Of a stretch of 28,424 nucleotides of DNA, positions 13,639-20,635 are shown piece after piece. A model generated the notes under the pieces. It had not been told where the DNA came from, ran no database searches, and saw nothing but the letters and a program-made list of their open reading frames with translations. A program made the translations under genes and the position numbers. Each line of letters begins with the position of its first letter. Positions within the stretch are counted from its first letter, which is position 1. The stretch is from a virus, in the IMG/VR virus record IMGVR_UViG_3300048836_001186, positions 1 through 28,424 of that record. One strand, 5' to 3'.

Positions 13639-13989
13639 ATGTCGGCCCCGCATACCTCGGCGGGCGATCTTCGCGCCGCGATCACGATTCAGAGGCAATC
13701 GACGACGGCGAACGCAGCCGGTGATCTCACCGGCTCTTGGTCCAATGTTGCGACCGTCGCGGCCTCGATCCATTCGACACGCGGCGGAGAGTCGGTTCGC
13801 GCTCAACGCCTCTCAGGCATCGAGCCGTTCGATATCGTTGTTCGAAGCTCGGCCTCCACTCGCTCGATCACGACCGCCGACCGGCTCATCGACCGCGATG
13901 GCCAAACCTTCAGCGTGAAATGGACCGGTGATCTCGACGGGCGTGGTCGCTTCGTTTGGATCGCAGCCGAGACGGGGGGCCTGACTTGA
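13639..13989 (+). CDS. head closure / head-tail adaptor protein
   Basis: The 116-residue beta-barrel-like protein matches the phage head-tail joining family: GDLRAAITIQRQSTTANAAGD near the start, WSNVATVAASI, then GGESVRAQR, and a late DRDGQTFSVKWTGDLDGRGRFVWI. These proteins seal the connector after packaging and offer the surface for tail attachment. A purine-rich GAGGAGG about 11 bases upstream could serve as ribosome binding site, and the preceding gene ends two bases before the ATG. Its own stop overlaps the next start (TGATG). Confidence 0.88.
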   Translation: MSAPHTSAGDLRAAITIQRQSTTANAAGDLTGSWSNVATVAASIHSTRGGESVRAQRLSGIEPFDIVVRSSASTRSITTADRLIDRDGQTFSVKWTGDLDGRGRFVWIAAETGGLT

Positions 13990-14375
13990 TGGCCAACTTC
14001 ATCGGACAAGGCGCCTTCGAAGCAATCATCCGTAGCAACCGCGCCAACGCCGAGGCCGAGGCTTTGCGGGCGTGTGAGACCTCGGCTCGTGAACTCGGGA
14101 AGCGGGTCCAAAAGACCCTTGGTCGCGGCGATCCCCGCAACGGCCACCTCGCCGATACCATAAACGTCTTTCAATCGAATGCGACGACCTGGACGGTCGA
14201 AGTCGGGTCGTCTTCGCAAGAATACGCCGCCGCCCTGGAGTTCGGTCACCTGTCCCCGGACGGCTCCCGCGTTCCGGCGAAGAAGTTCTTTTTCCCGTCC
14301 GTCAAAATCATGAACAAGAAACACCGTCGCCGAATCCTCGCGTGGTTCCGCAAGGCGTTGAAAGTGGGGACGTGA
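13989..14375 (+). CDS. HK97 gp10-like tail/neck protein
   Basis: The 128-residue protein has an N-terminal helix (ALRACETSARELGKRVQKTL), then a beta-rich middle (TWTVEVGSSSQEYAAALEFGH) and the end VPAKKFFFPSVKIM, as in the HK97 gp10 family. The YAALEFG-type segment followed by a PAKKFFFP motif is the family mark. It functions at the head-tail interface or in tail completion. The ATG overlaps the previous stop. A longer in-frame start 11 codons upstream would overlap more and is rejected. Confidence 0.87.
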   Translation: MANFIGQGAFEAIIRSNRANAEAEALRACETSARELGKRVQKTLGRGDPRNGHLADTINVFQSNATTWTVEVGSSSQEYAAALEFGHLSPDGSRVPAKKFFFPSVKIMNKKHRRRILAWFRKALKVGT

Positions 14376-14767
14376 TGGCGGAGCCGTCCCTCGAAATCCA
14401 AAAGTGGGTCTATGCGCGGCTTGTCGCCGCCGCGATCCCTGGCGTGGCTGCGAAGGTCTATCCGCGCGTTCCCGCTGGCGCCGCCCTGCCCTACTTGGAA
14501 ATCGGCAACGATCAGATCATCGGCGACGATGAGGCCGGTGATTTCTTCGAATGTCACGTCGAGGTCAGCGCATTCGCGGCCACGACCACTGAGGCCAAGA
14601 CAATCGCCGGGCTCGTCTATGCCGCGTTGAACGTCGCGCCGACCCTCACCGGCTTCACCTGTCACGAGTGGCATTACACCTCGACCCTCTATCGAAGTGA
14701 AATCGACGGCAGCGATGAGTTCGAACAAGCAATCATTGAGTTCGAATATCACGTCCAGGCGACTTGA
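14375..14767 (+). CDS. tail terminator/completion protein (DUF3168-like)
   Basis: A 130-residue protein with the opening SLEIQKWVYARLVAAAIPGVAAKVYPRVPAGAALP (over residues 4-39), followed by YLEIGNDQ, a helix TTTEAKTIAGLVYAAL and the end FEQAIIEFEYHVQAT. This matches the DUF3168/gpU-like family whose hexamers cap the tail tube. The start overlaps the previous stop codon (TGATG) with no separate ribosome binding site, suggesting coupled translation. It closes the neck gene cluster. Confidence 0.87.
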   Translation: MAEPSLEIQKWVYARLVAAAIPGVAAKVYPRVPAGAALPYLEIGNDQIIGDDEAGDFFECHVEVSAFAATTTEAKTIAGLVYAALNVAPTLTGFTCHEWHYTSTLYRSEIDGSDEFEQAIIEFEYHVQAT

Positions 14768-14790
14768 GCCGAATAACCCGGCCCTGAAGA

Positions 14791-14827
14791 TAAATACCTC
14801 CGAACCACCAACTAATTCGGAGAAAAT
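14791..14827 (+). promoter_or_regulatory. TAAATA plus SD-sequestering hairpin before tail tube gene
   Basis: TAAATA (14791-14796) is followed one base later by CTCCGAA (14798-14804), which pairs perfectly with TTCGGAG (14816-14822). That right arm holds the Shine-Dalgarno GGAG for ATG 14828. The ribosome site would be hidden unless the hairpin opens. Confidence 0.6.
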
Positions 14828-15259
14828 ATGTCAACAATTACGCCGGTCCTCGGCCACCAACTTCTCGTTCAGATCGGCACGCCTTCCGGTAACACTGTCG
14901 TCTATGCTCACACCAACGTCGTCAACACTACGCGAGGCGTTACGTTCTCGACCGATGTCGAAACCGACGACCTCGTTGATCTCGCCGATCAATCCGCTCC
15001 GGCTCAAAAGTTCCGCCGGGTGAAATCCCTCGACGTGAAGATCGACGGCGCCGGGATGATGGATGCAACTTCGACCTATGAATGGATCGAGCGTTGGGAA
15101 GCCGGATCGGAGTTCACCGCCCGCGTCACCGATGGCAATTGGACGATCACCGGCCCGTTCGTCCTGACGAGCTTCCAAATCTCCGCAGACCGGACCAAGC
15201 CGGGCGAGAACCAACTCACGCTTGAGCAGGCCGGTCCCGTCGTCGTCGCCGAGGTCTAA
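14828..15259 (+). CDS. major tail (tube) protein
   Basis: The 143-residue beta-rich protein fits the siphophage tail tube family: GHQLLVQIGTPSGNTVVYAHTNV at the start, then ETDDLVDLADQ, VKSLDVKIDGAGMMD, YEWIERWEAGSEFTARV and TITGPFVLTSFQISADRTKPGE toward the end. Hexameric rings of this protein stack to form the tube. No C-terminal Ig-like domain is present. It is one of two structural genes here with a true Shine-Dalgarno (GGAGAAAATATG), consistent with very high expression. The stop overlaps the next start (TAATG). Confidence 0.9.
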   Translation: MSTITPVLGHQLLVQIGTPSGNTVVYAHTNVVNTTRGVTFSTDVETDDLVDLADQSAPAQKFRRVKSLDVKIDGAGMMDATSTYEWIERWEAGSEFTARVTDGNWTITGPFVLTSFQISADRTKPGENQLTLEQAGPVVVAEV

Positions 15260-15639
15260 TGCTCACCGTAACGAGTGGGCGGATTGAGGAGTTCGTCGGC
15301 GACAACGACTATCCGCTCGAACTCCGGATCGGCGAGCTTCGCGCCCTCCAGGCCAGCATCAACAGCGGTCCCGCCGTGATGCTGAGCCGTCTCCAGGATG
15401 GGGCGTGGTTCGTCGATGACATCATCGAGCCGATCCGTCTCGGCCTCATCGGGGCGGGCATGGAACACCGGGCGGCCAAGCGGCTCGTCGATACCTACAT
15501 CACCGGCGGCGCCCTTCTCCAATACCTCCCGGTCGCCCTGAAGGTCATCCTCGCCGCCCTCATCGGCAATGAAGAGGACCAACCCGACCTGGGGGAGCCG
15601 ATGGCCCCGATGAACCCGACGACGGGCGAGGACTCATAA
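15259..15639 (+). CDS. tail assembly chaperone (gpG-like, GTA type)
   Basis: The 126-residue protein resembles the gene-transfer-agent tail chaperone family: LELRIGELRALQASINSGPAVMLSRL, then GAWFVDDIIEPIRLGLIGAGM and AAKRLVDTYITGGALLQYLP (each quoted in part). Such chaperones coat the tape measure during tail assembly. The C-terminus is acidic and proline-rich. The gene starts by TAATG overlap with the tail tube gene. A second frame overlaps its end and has no start codon of its own before 15702, as expected for a programmed frameshift partner. Confidence 0.85.
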   Translation: MLTVTSGRIEEFVGDNDYPLELRIGELRALQASINSGPAVMLSRLQDGAWFVDDIIEPIRLGLIGAGMEHRAAKRLVDTYITGGALLQYLPVALKVILAALIGNEEDQPDLGEPMAPMNPTTGEDS

Positions 15640-15830
15640 AGTTCTCGACCTATTTCGAGTTTGGCGGGGCGGCTGGATACACGCCGAGGGATATCGACGC
15701 GATGTCCCTCTGGGAGTTCCGATGCATCCAAAACGGATGGCGGAAAGCACAAGGTGGCGACACCGGTCCAAAGCCACCCACTAAGAAAGAATACGAAGCG
15801 GCCCTTGATCGCTTCGCTGATTTCCTCTGA
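15573..15830 (+). CDS. tail chaperone frameshift extension (gpT-like)
   Basis: This is the -1 frame relative to the preceding gene, open from 15573 to TGA 15828-15830. The protein YFEFGGAAGYTPRDIDAMSL followed by WEFRCIQNGWRKA resembles the small tail chaperone family seen in alphaproteobacterial phages and gene transfer agents. Coding character extends well upstream of the first in-frame ATG (15702), and no ATG, GTG or TTG lies before it. A -1 slip in the 15573-15639 overlap therefore best explains expression. The only obvious slippery run is five G at 15591-15595. The alternative is independent translation from ATG 15702, giving 42 residues. Confidence 0.75.
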   Translation, partial: RGPTRPGGADGPDEPDDGRGLIKFSTYFEFGGAAGYTPRDIDAMSLWEFRCIQNGWRKAQGGDTGPKPPTKKEYEAALDRFADFL

Positions 15831-15841
15831 CGACCAAGCAA

Positions 15842-15877
15842 GTGACTGCATCGGCCTAAATAGTCGATGGCAGTCAC
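15842..15877 (+). promoter_or_regulatory. TAAATA hairpin at the tape measure start (longest stem)
   Basis: GTGACTGCATCG pairs with CGATG-CAGTCAC (one bulged G) around GCCTAAATAGT. It forms twelve base pairs, with the ATG (15867) and the next codons in the right arm. Confidence 0.8.
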
Positions 15878-18857
15878 AGCAACACTTGTAGCGCGTTACC
15901 AAGCAAACATCGTCGATTTTGACCGCGAATTAAAGCGGCTCCAGGCCCTTAACGCGCGGGCCGCGCAGAACATCGCAAATCAACATCAACAGGCTGCACG
16001 CGGCGCAAATCGGGCCTGGGCGAACTCCAATATCGGCGGGGCTCTAAACCGGAGTCTTGGCGCGGGGCTCGGGTCGCTCCGAACCGAATTGATGGCCTCG
16101 ATTGCCGCCATCGCGTCGGGAGCCGGGATCGCGGCGGCCATCGCGCTCGCCGACACCTACGCCCGTTTCACCAACTCATTGAAGGTCGCGGGCGTTGAAG
16201 GCGCCGCGCTCGAAACCGTCCAGAAGCGGCTTTACGAAGGCGCGATCCGGAATGGCGTTGAACTCGAAAGCCTCGGCCAACTCTATGGCCGTGTCGCCTC
16301 GGCATCGACCGAACTCGGCGTAAGTCAGGAGCAAATTCTCCGGGTCACCGATGCCGTCTCGGCGGCGATCCGGGTCTCCGGCGGAACCGCCGCATCATCC
16401 TCCGGCGCCATGCTCCAAATGGCCCAGGCGCTGGGCGCTGGAACGGTCCGCGCTGAAGAATTCAACTCGATGACAGAAGGGATGCTTCCGCTTCTCCAGG
16501 CGGCGGCGGGAGCCTCGACAAAATACGGCGGATCGGTCGCGAAAATGCGGACCGATGTCCTGGCCGGGAAACTGTCCTCGAAAGAGTTCTTCGACCTCAT
16601 CATTGCGGGATCGGCCAGCCTTGAAGCCAAGGCCGCCCGCGCACCTCTCACGGTCGCTCAGAGCTACACGAACCTCTCGACCTCGCTCATCAAGTTCATG
16701 GGTGACACAGACGCGAGCCTTGGCGTTACGCGGCGCCTGAGCGAAGCCCTCGCGCTCCTGGCCAACAATCTCGATGTCGTCGCCAATTCGCTCGGCGTGA
16801 TCGTCGTCGCGTTGTCGGTCGCCCTCGCTCCGGCGATTGGCCGGGCCGCCATCGGCCTGGGTAGCTATGCCGCCGCAACGGCTGGATCGCTGGCCGCGAA
16901 CATCGCTCACACCTCCCAACTCGTGGCCAAGACCGCCGGTATCTATGGCGTGAGCCGGGCAGCCGCCGTCGCCACGATCTCGATGCGGGCGTTGATGTCG
17001 GCGACCGGCATCGGACTTGCGATCACGGCGATCACCGTAGCCCTCGGCGCCTTCGCCCTTCAGTCAGCCAAGGCCGCCGAGACGAACCGCGAACTCAAAA
17101 ACGCGGTTGATGAATACTGGGCAAGCATCGAGGCAAAGCGAAAGGCGGAAGCTCAAGCCCGCGTCGAAACCGGAGCCCTGACGACCGAACAGAAAAAGGT
17201 TCTGTCATCGACTGCCAGTTTGACGGGTGAGGTCAACCTCTTGGCCACCGCCTGGGGACGTGTCGCCGCCGAGGCCAAGCGCGCCGCCCTGGAGCAAATG
17301 CGGGCCAAGCTCAAGACACTCGAAACCGCCGAAACCGCCGCGCGAGACAAGTATGATCGCCGCGTTCGCCGCGCTCAGGATAGCTACGCGAGCGGCCTCA
17401 CATCGACCGCGAGAACGGGCATTCTACCCGCCCAACGTCCCGCCGATGTCATAGCCAAGAGCGAAGAGGCGACCGAACTACGTCGGGCCTCCGGCGCCGT
17501 CGCTGGCACCCGCGCCGAGATCGCGGCGGAAGAGAAGCGCAAGCTGGCCGAGTATCGCCCGCCCGCTCCGGCGGTTGCGTCTCCCAAAGGCGGCGGTCGT
17601 GGCGGCAGCGGCGGCAAATCGGCAGTCGATATTGCTCGCAATTCCGCCGAGGCGGTTGAACGCGCTGAGCGCGAATTGGCCGAGGCCCTTAGGGCTCTCG
17701 CGACCACTGGCGAAGACCGTCACCGCGTCGCCCTTGAGGCTTTGATCGAGGAGCGGGATGCGAACATCCGCGCCATCGAACAACGCGCGCAGGATGGCGA
17801 GATCACCCAAGCGGCGGCTGAAAAGCTCGTCACCCTGGAGGGTCAAACCTACCTCGCCAAGAAAGAGGCCGAGACCGCCCGCCGGGCTGAAGAGATCGCG
17901 GCCAACCAAGCCGAAATCAGTGAACTTCGAACTCAGCAGGCCGCCGATGCCCTCCAGGTCGAAGCCGATGAGTTGTCCGCGAAGGCCGAACTCGCGACGA
18001 CCCTGGCCGAAAAGCAAGAATACGAACGCCAAGCCCTCGCGAAGACCCAGGCCGCCGACGATCTTCTCTTTGCGGCTCAGCAAGAAGCGACCCGACTTCA
18101 ACTCACTAAGAACGGCCACGCGAAGGCGGATATCGAGGCATATCTCGCCGACAAACAGAGAACCCGCGACCGTGTGAAGGCGGGTGAGACTTCCGGTCAA
18201 GCCACAGACCAGAAAGGCGAGCGAGGACCCGGCTCACTCGAAGAATGGATCGCAGAACTTGCACGAGCCGAGTCCGCCGGTCGCACCTTCAACGCCAGCC
18301 TCTTCGACATCGCCAAAGGCGGCCTCGACGCAATCGCCTCGGGTATCACTGACGCAATCATGGGCGCGCAAGATTTCAAGGAAGCCTTCGCCGATATGGC
18401 TAAAGCCGTCATCGCGCAGCTTGTCGAGATGGCGATCAAGTTCTTGATTTTCGAAGCTCTTGGCCGGGCCTTCGGTGTCCCTGGCATGGGTCGAATGGCT
18501 ATCGGTCTTCCGGCCTCGGGCTCTGGCCCCAAGGTCGGTTCCAATGCCACTGGGACGCGTTTTTGGCGGGGCGGGCCGACCGCGATCAACGAAAAGGGCG
18601 ATGAGATCATCACTCTTCCGACCGGGTCCCAAGTCATCCCGCATTCAGTCGTTCGTCAGGCGATGAAGGTCACGGGATCGCGGGCGGCTCCGGTCCAGCA
18701 ATTCACCAACCACATCGTCGTCGATGCGCGCGACGCAGTGCTCACGTCGAGTGTGAAGGGCTGGATTCAGGAGGCGAACATTCAGGCGATGCTCGCGACC
18801 AAACAGCAAATGGCGCGCGACAACATGGCCAGCGCGAGGAACCGCCTGGGCCGGTGA
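15867..18857 (+). CDS. tape measure protein
   Basis: The 996-residue protein sets tail length and is coated by the chaperones upstream. Residues about 85-280 form the conserved N-terminal tape measure domain (YARFTNSLKVAGVEGAAL, LGQLYGRVASASTELGVS, then GALGAGTVRAEEFNSM-like). Hydrophobic segments follow near 300-400, and a long charged helical region lies at about 430-790. The C-terminal part (WRGGPTAINEKGDEIITLPTG in part) is the usual tail-tip end. At 0.15 nm per residue the tail would be about 150 nm. A TAAATA hairpin covers the start, and there is no Shine-Dalgarno. Confidence 0.93.
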   Translation: MAVTATLVARYQANIVDFDRELKRLQALNARAAQNIANQHQQAARGANRAWANSNIGGALNRSLGAGLGSLRTELMASIAAIASGAGIAAAIALADTYARFTNSLKVAGVEGAALETVQKRLYEGAIRNGVELESLGQLYGRVASASTELGVSQEQILRVTDAVSAAIRVSGGTAASSSGAMLQMAQALGAGTVRAEEFNSMTEGMLPLLQAAAGASTKYGGSVAKMRTDVLAGKLSSKEFFDLIIAGSASLEAKAARAPLTVAQSYTNLSTSLIKFMGDTDASLGVTRRLSEALALLANNLDVVANSLGVIVVALSVALAPAIGRAAIGLGSYAAATAGSLAANIAHTSQLVAKTAGIYGVSRAAAVATISMRALMSATGIGLAITAITVALGAFALQSAKAAETNRELKNAVDEYWASIEAKRKAEAQARVETGALTTEQKKVLSSTASLTGEVNLLATAWGRVAAEAKRAALEQMRAKLKTLETAETAARDKYDRRVRRAQDSYASGLTSTARTGILPAQRPADVIAKSEEATELRRASGAVAGTRAEIAAEEKRKLAEYRPPAPAVASPKGGGRGGSGGKSAVDIARNSAEAVERAERELAEALRALATTGEDRHRVALEALIEERDANIRAIEQRAQDGEITQAAAEKLVTLEGQTYLAKKEAETARRAEEIAANQAEISELRTQQAADALQVEADELSAKAELATTLAEKQEYERQALAKTQAADDLLFAAQQEATRLQLTKNGHAKADIEAYLADKQRTRDRVKAGETSGQATDQKGERGPGSLEEWIAELARAESAGRTFNASLFDIAKGGLDAIASGITDAIMGAQDFKEAFADMAKAVIAQLVEMAIKFLIFEALGRAFGVPGMGRMAIGLPASGSGPKVGSNATGTRFWRGGPTAINEKGDEIITLPTGSQVIPHSVVRQAMKVTGSRAAPVQQFTNHIVVDARDAVLTSSVKGWIQEANIQAMLATKQQMARDNMASARNRLGR

Positions 18858-18868
18858 ATCCCGATTGA

Positions 18869-18895
18869 GGTCGCTTCCTAAATATAGAAGTGACC
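18869..18895 (+). promoter_or_regulatory. TAAATA hairpin at the 18890 start
   Basis: GGTCGCTTC and GAAGTGACC form a 9-bp stem, with one G-T wobble in the sense strand, around CTAAATATA. The GTG start lies in the right arm. The arm sequence is unrelated to the CGAG type seen at other sites. Confidence 0.8.
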
Positions 18896-19486
18896 ACATC
18901 ATTTCCAACTTTGCCCGCCGGGTCCTCGACGACCTTCGCGCTTCGCTCGAACGCCAACACCCTAACCCCGATCATGGGCGGTCCGGATCAACGGATCGCT
19001 CGTCTCGGCGACCGCTGGATATTGGAGGTCGTGTGTCGCCCGATGCGCGTCGCCCAGGCCGGAGCGGTGATTACTGCTCTTCTCCAAGGGCTTAGCGACA
19101 AACTCTTAGTCGCCTTTCCGCAGCCCGGTTTGGATGTCGGATCGCCGGGATCGCCCATCGTCAGCGGCGCCGGTCAAACCGGATCGAGCCTCACGATCTC
19201 CGGCTTCAGCGACGGCTATGAAATCCGCAACGGCCAGTTCTTCAGCATCGTCCAGGGTGGCGTTCGCTACCTCCACAGAGTCCGCGCCGATGTGACCGCG
19301 CCGACCGGCGGCGGAGCCGTCGCGGTTCCGATCCTCCCGATGTTGAAGGTGAGCCCGGCGGCGAACGCGGTTTGTGAATTCGCGTCTCCGAAGATCGAGG
19401 GCTTCGTCGATGGCGACTCCGCCTCCTGGACGGTCGGCTTCCTCGAAAACGTCGGGCTGACGTTCCGGATCGTCGAGGCTCAATGA
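18890..19486 (+). CDS. tail-tip protein (distal tail-like position)
   Basis: A 198-residue protein, mostly predicted beta, directly after the tape measure gene, where distal tail proteins lie. The first 60 residues include TLPAGSSTTFALRSNANTL and RLGDRWILEVVCRPM. The rest resembles a repeated beta-sandwich ending GFLENVGLTFRIVEAQ. I cannot name a family with certainty. The distal tail role is inferred from gene order and fold impression. The start is GTG 18890, placed by the TAAATA hairpin. The end overlaps the next ATG (ATGA). Confidence 0.7.
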   Translation: MTTSFPTLPAGSSTTFALRSNANTLTPIMGGPDQRIARLGDRWILEVVCRPMRVAQAGAVITALLQGLSDKLLVAFPQPGLDVGSPGSPIVSGAGQTGSSLTISGFSDGYEIRNGQFFSIVQGGVRYLHRVRADVTAPTGGGAVAVPILPMLKVSPAANAVCEFASPKIEGFVDGDSASWTVGFLENVGLTFRIVEAQ

Positions 19487-20157
19487 CGATGGACGGGACG
19501 CTTTCCACCGCCCTCGGCGGCTCATTCATCCGCGTCTTCACCGCCGTCCGGATCGAGATCGGCGAAGAGCCGATCAATCTCGTCAGCGGCTCCGGCACCG
19601 TGGCGTTCGCCGTGAATGGCGACACCGTGACGTTCACGTCAAAGGATGCCGTCTTCGGCACCCTCAACGCGGTCTCTTCGATCAACGAATCCATCGCGAC
19701 ATCGGCGCCCAGGCTCCAGGTCTCACTTCTCCCGCCGTCGAACTCGGCGGTCGGCGCCTTGTCGGCTCCACTCGCTCAGGGCTCCCGCGTCTATGTTTGG
19801 ATCGGCATCGTGAGCGAAGCGACCGGCCTTGTCGTCGGATCGCCCGAACTCGTTTGGTCGGGTCGGCTCGAAACCGCCAAGACCACCGTCGTCGATACCG
19901 GTCGCGTCGTTGAACTCGATGTCGCCTCGGCCTTCGACCGGCTCTTCATCACTAGCGAAGCGGCCCGCCTGAATCGCGCTTGGCATCAATCGATATGGCC
20001 GGGTGAGACCGGCCTCGATTTCAACGTCGATAGCCTTGTCGATCCGATGTGGGGAGCCGAGGCCGCGACCAAGGCGCAGCCGACAAACACCGCACCAAGA
20101 CCGGTCGTCGCAACGCCGCGCGACATCCTCGACTCGATCTTCCGTCCCAACGGGTGA
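19483..20157 (+). CDS. tail-tip protein (DUF2163-like position)
   Basis: The 224-residue protein is beta-rich and has the features of tail-hub proteins encoded before the NlpC-like peptidase in gene-transfer-agent-like tails: VYVWIGIVSEATGLVVGSPE, then LVWSGRLETAKTTVVD and VVELDVASAFDRLFITSE (each in part). Such proteins form the baseplate hub to which the fibre protein is attached. Assignment to the DUF2163 type is tentative. The start ATG overlaps the previous stop, so the pair is probably coupled. The next gene begins after 25 bases with a fresh TAAATA hairpin. Confidence 0.65.
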   Translation: MTMDGTLSTALGGSFIRVFTAVRIEIGEEPINLVSGSGTVAFAVNGDTVTFTSKDAVFGTLNAVSSINESIATSAPRLQVSLLPPSNSAVGALSAPLAQGSRVYVWIGIVSEATGLVVGSPELVWSGRLETAKTTVVDTGRVVELDVASAFDRLFITSEAARLNRAWHQSIWPGETGLDFNVDSLVDPMWGAEAATKAQPTNTAPRPVVATPRDILDSIFRPNG

Positions 20158-20163
20158 TTTCGC

Positions 20164-20185
20164 CGTCGAGGCTAAATACTCGATG
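20164..20185 (+). promoter_or_regulatory. TAAATA hairpin at the 20183 start
   Basis: CGTCGAG and CTCGATG form a 7-bp stem, with one G-T wobble in the sense strand, around GCTAAATA. The ATG ends the right arm. Confidence 0.78.
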
Positions 20186-20635
20186 AGTTCCAATCCGTTG
20201 ATCGAGCGAGTGAATGCGGCGCAAACCGTGTTCAAGGATTTTGTCTTTTGCCCATTTGACTGGGGCAAGGCGGATTGCGCTCACCTCGCGGCGGCCAATC
20301 TCATCGCGCTCGGCTATCCCGATCCCCTGGCGAAGATTCGCCGCTACTCGACCGAATCCGGGGCGAAGCGCGCACTCCTGAAATCGGGGCACGAGCGGAT
20401 CGAGGACTTCCTCGATAACACGGTCGGCCTTTCCCGGATTCCTCCGGCTCGCGCCCTTCCTGGCGATATCGTTGGCCTGCCCGGTGAGGGCGATTGGACC
20501 GCGCTAGGCGTGGTCATTGATGCTGATCGCGTCCTGGCCTTCGTCGATTACGGCTCCGGTGTTCGTGGCGAACTCGGATCGTTGAATGCGGCAACCAAGG
20601 CTTGGTCGGCTCCCCCCCTCGGGAGGGCCACCTAA
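20183..20635 (+). CDS. NlpC/P60-like tail protein (DUF6950 type)
   Basis: A 150-residue protein starting at ATG 20183; longer in-frame starts upstream overlap the previous gene and precede the TAAATA hairpin. FDWGKADCAHLAAANLIALGY at about 26-46 (in part) gives the likely nucleophile cysteine in the DC pair. PARALPGDIVGLPGEGDW at about 91-108 is the second core strand. The usual HVGI histidine is replaced by ALGVVID, so catalytic activity is uncertain. These proteins lie before the central fibre gene in many siphophages and act as tail-tip peptidoglycan-processing or structural subunits. It overlaps the fibre gene start (TAATG). Confidence 0.8.
   Translation: MSSNPLIERVNAAQTVFKDFVFCPFDWGKADCAHLAAANLIALGYPDPLAKIRRYSTESGAKRALLKSGHERIEDFLDNTVGLSRIPPARALPGDIVGLPGEGDWTALGVVIDADRVLAFVDYGSGVRGELGSLNAATKAWSAPPLGRAT

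Noticed and set aside
13960-14380. In-frame starts 11 codons upstream for the gp10-like and tail terminator genes
   Set aside because: The downstream ATGs overlap the previous stop codons (TGATG), give family-typical N-termini, and follow the coupling pattern of the cluster.
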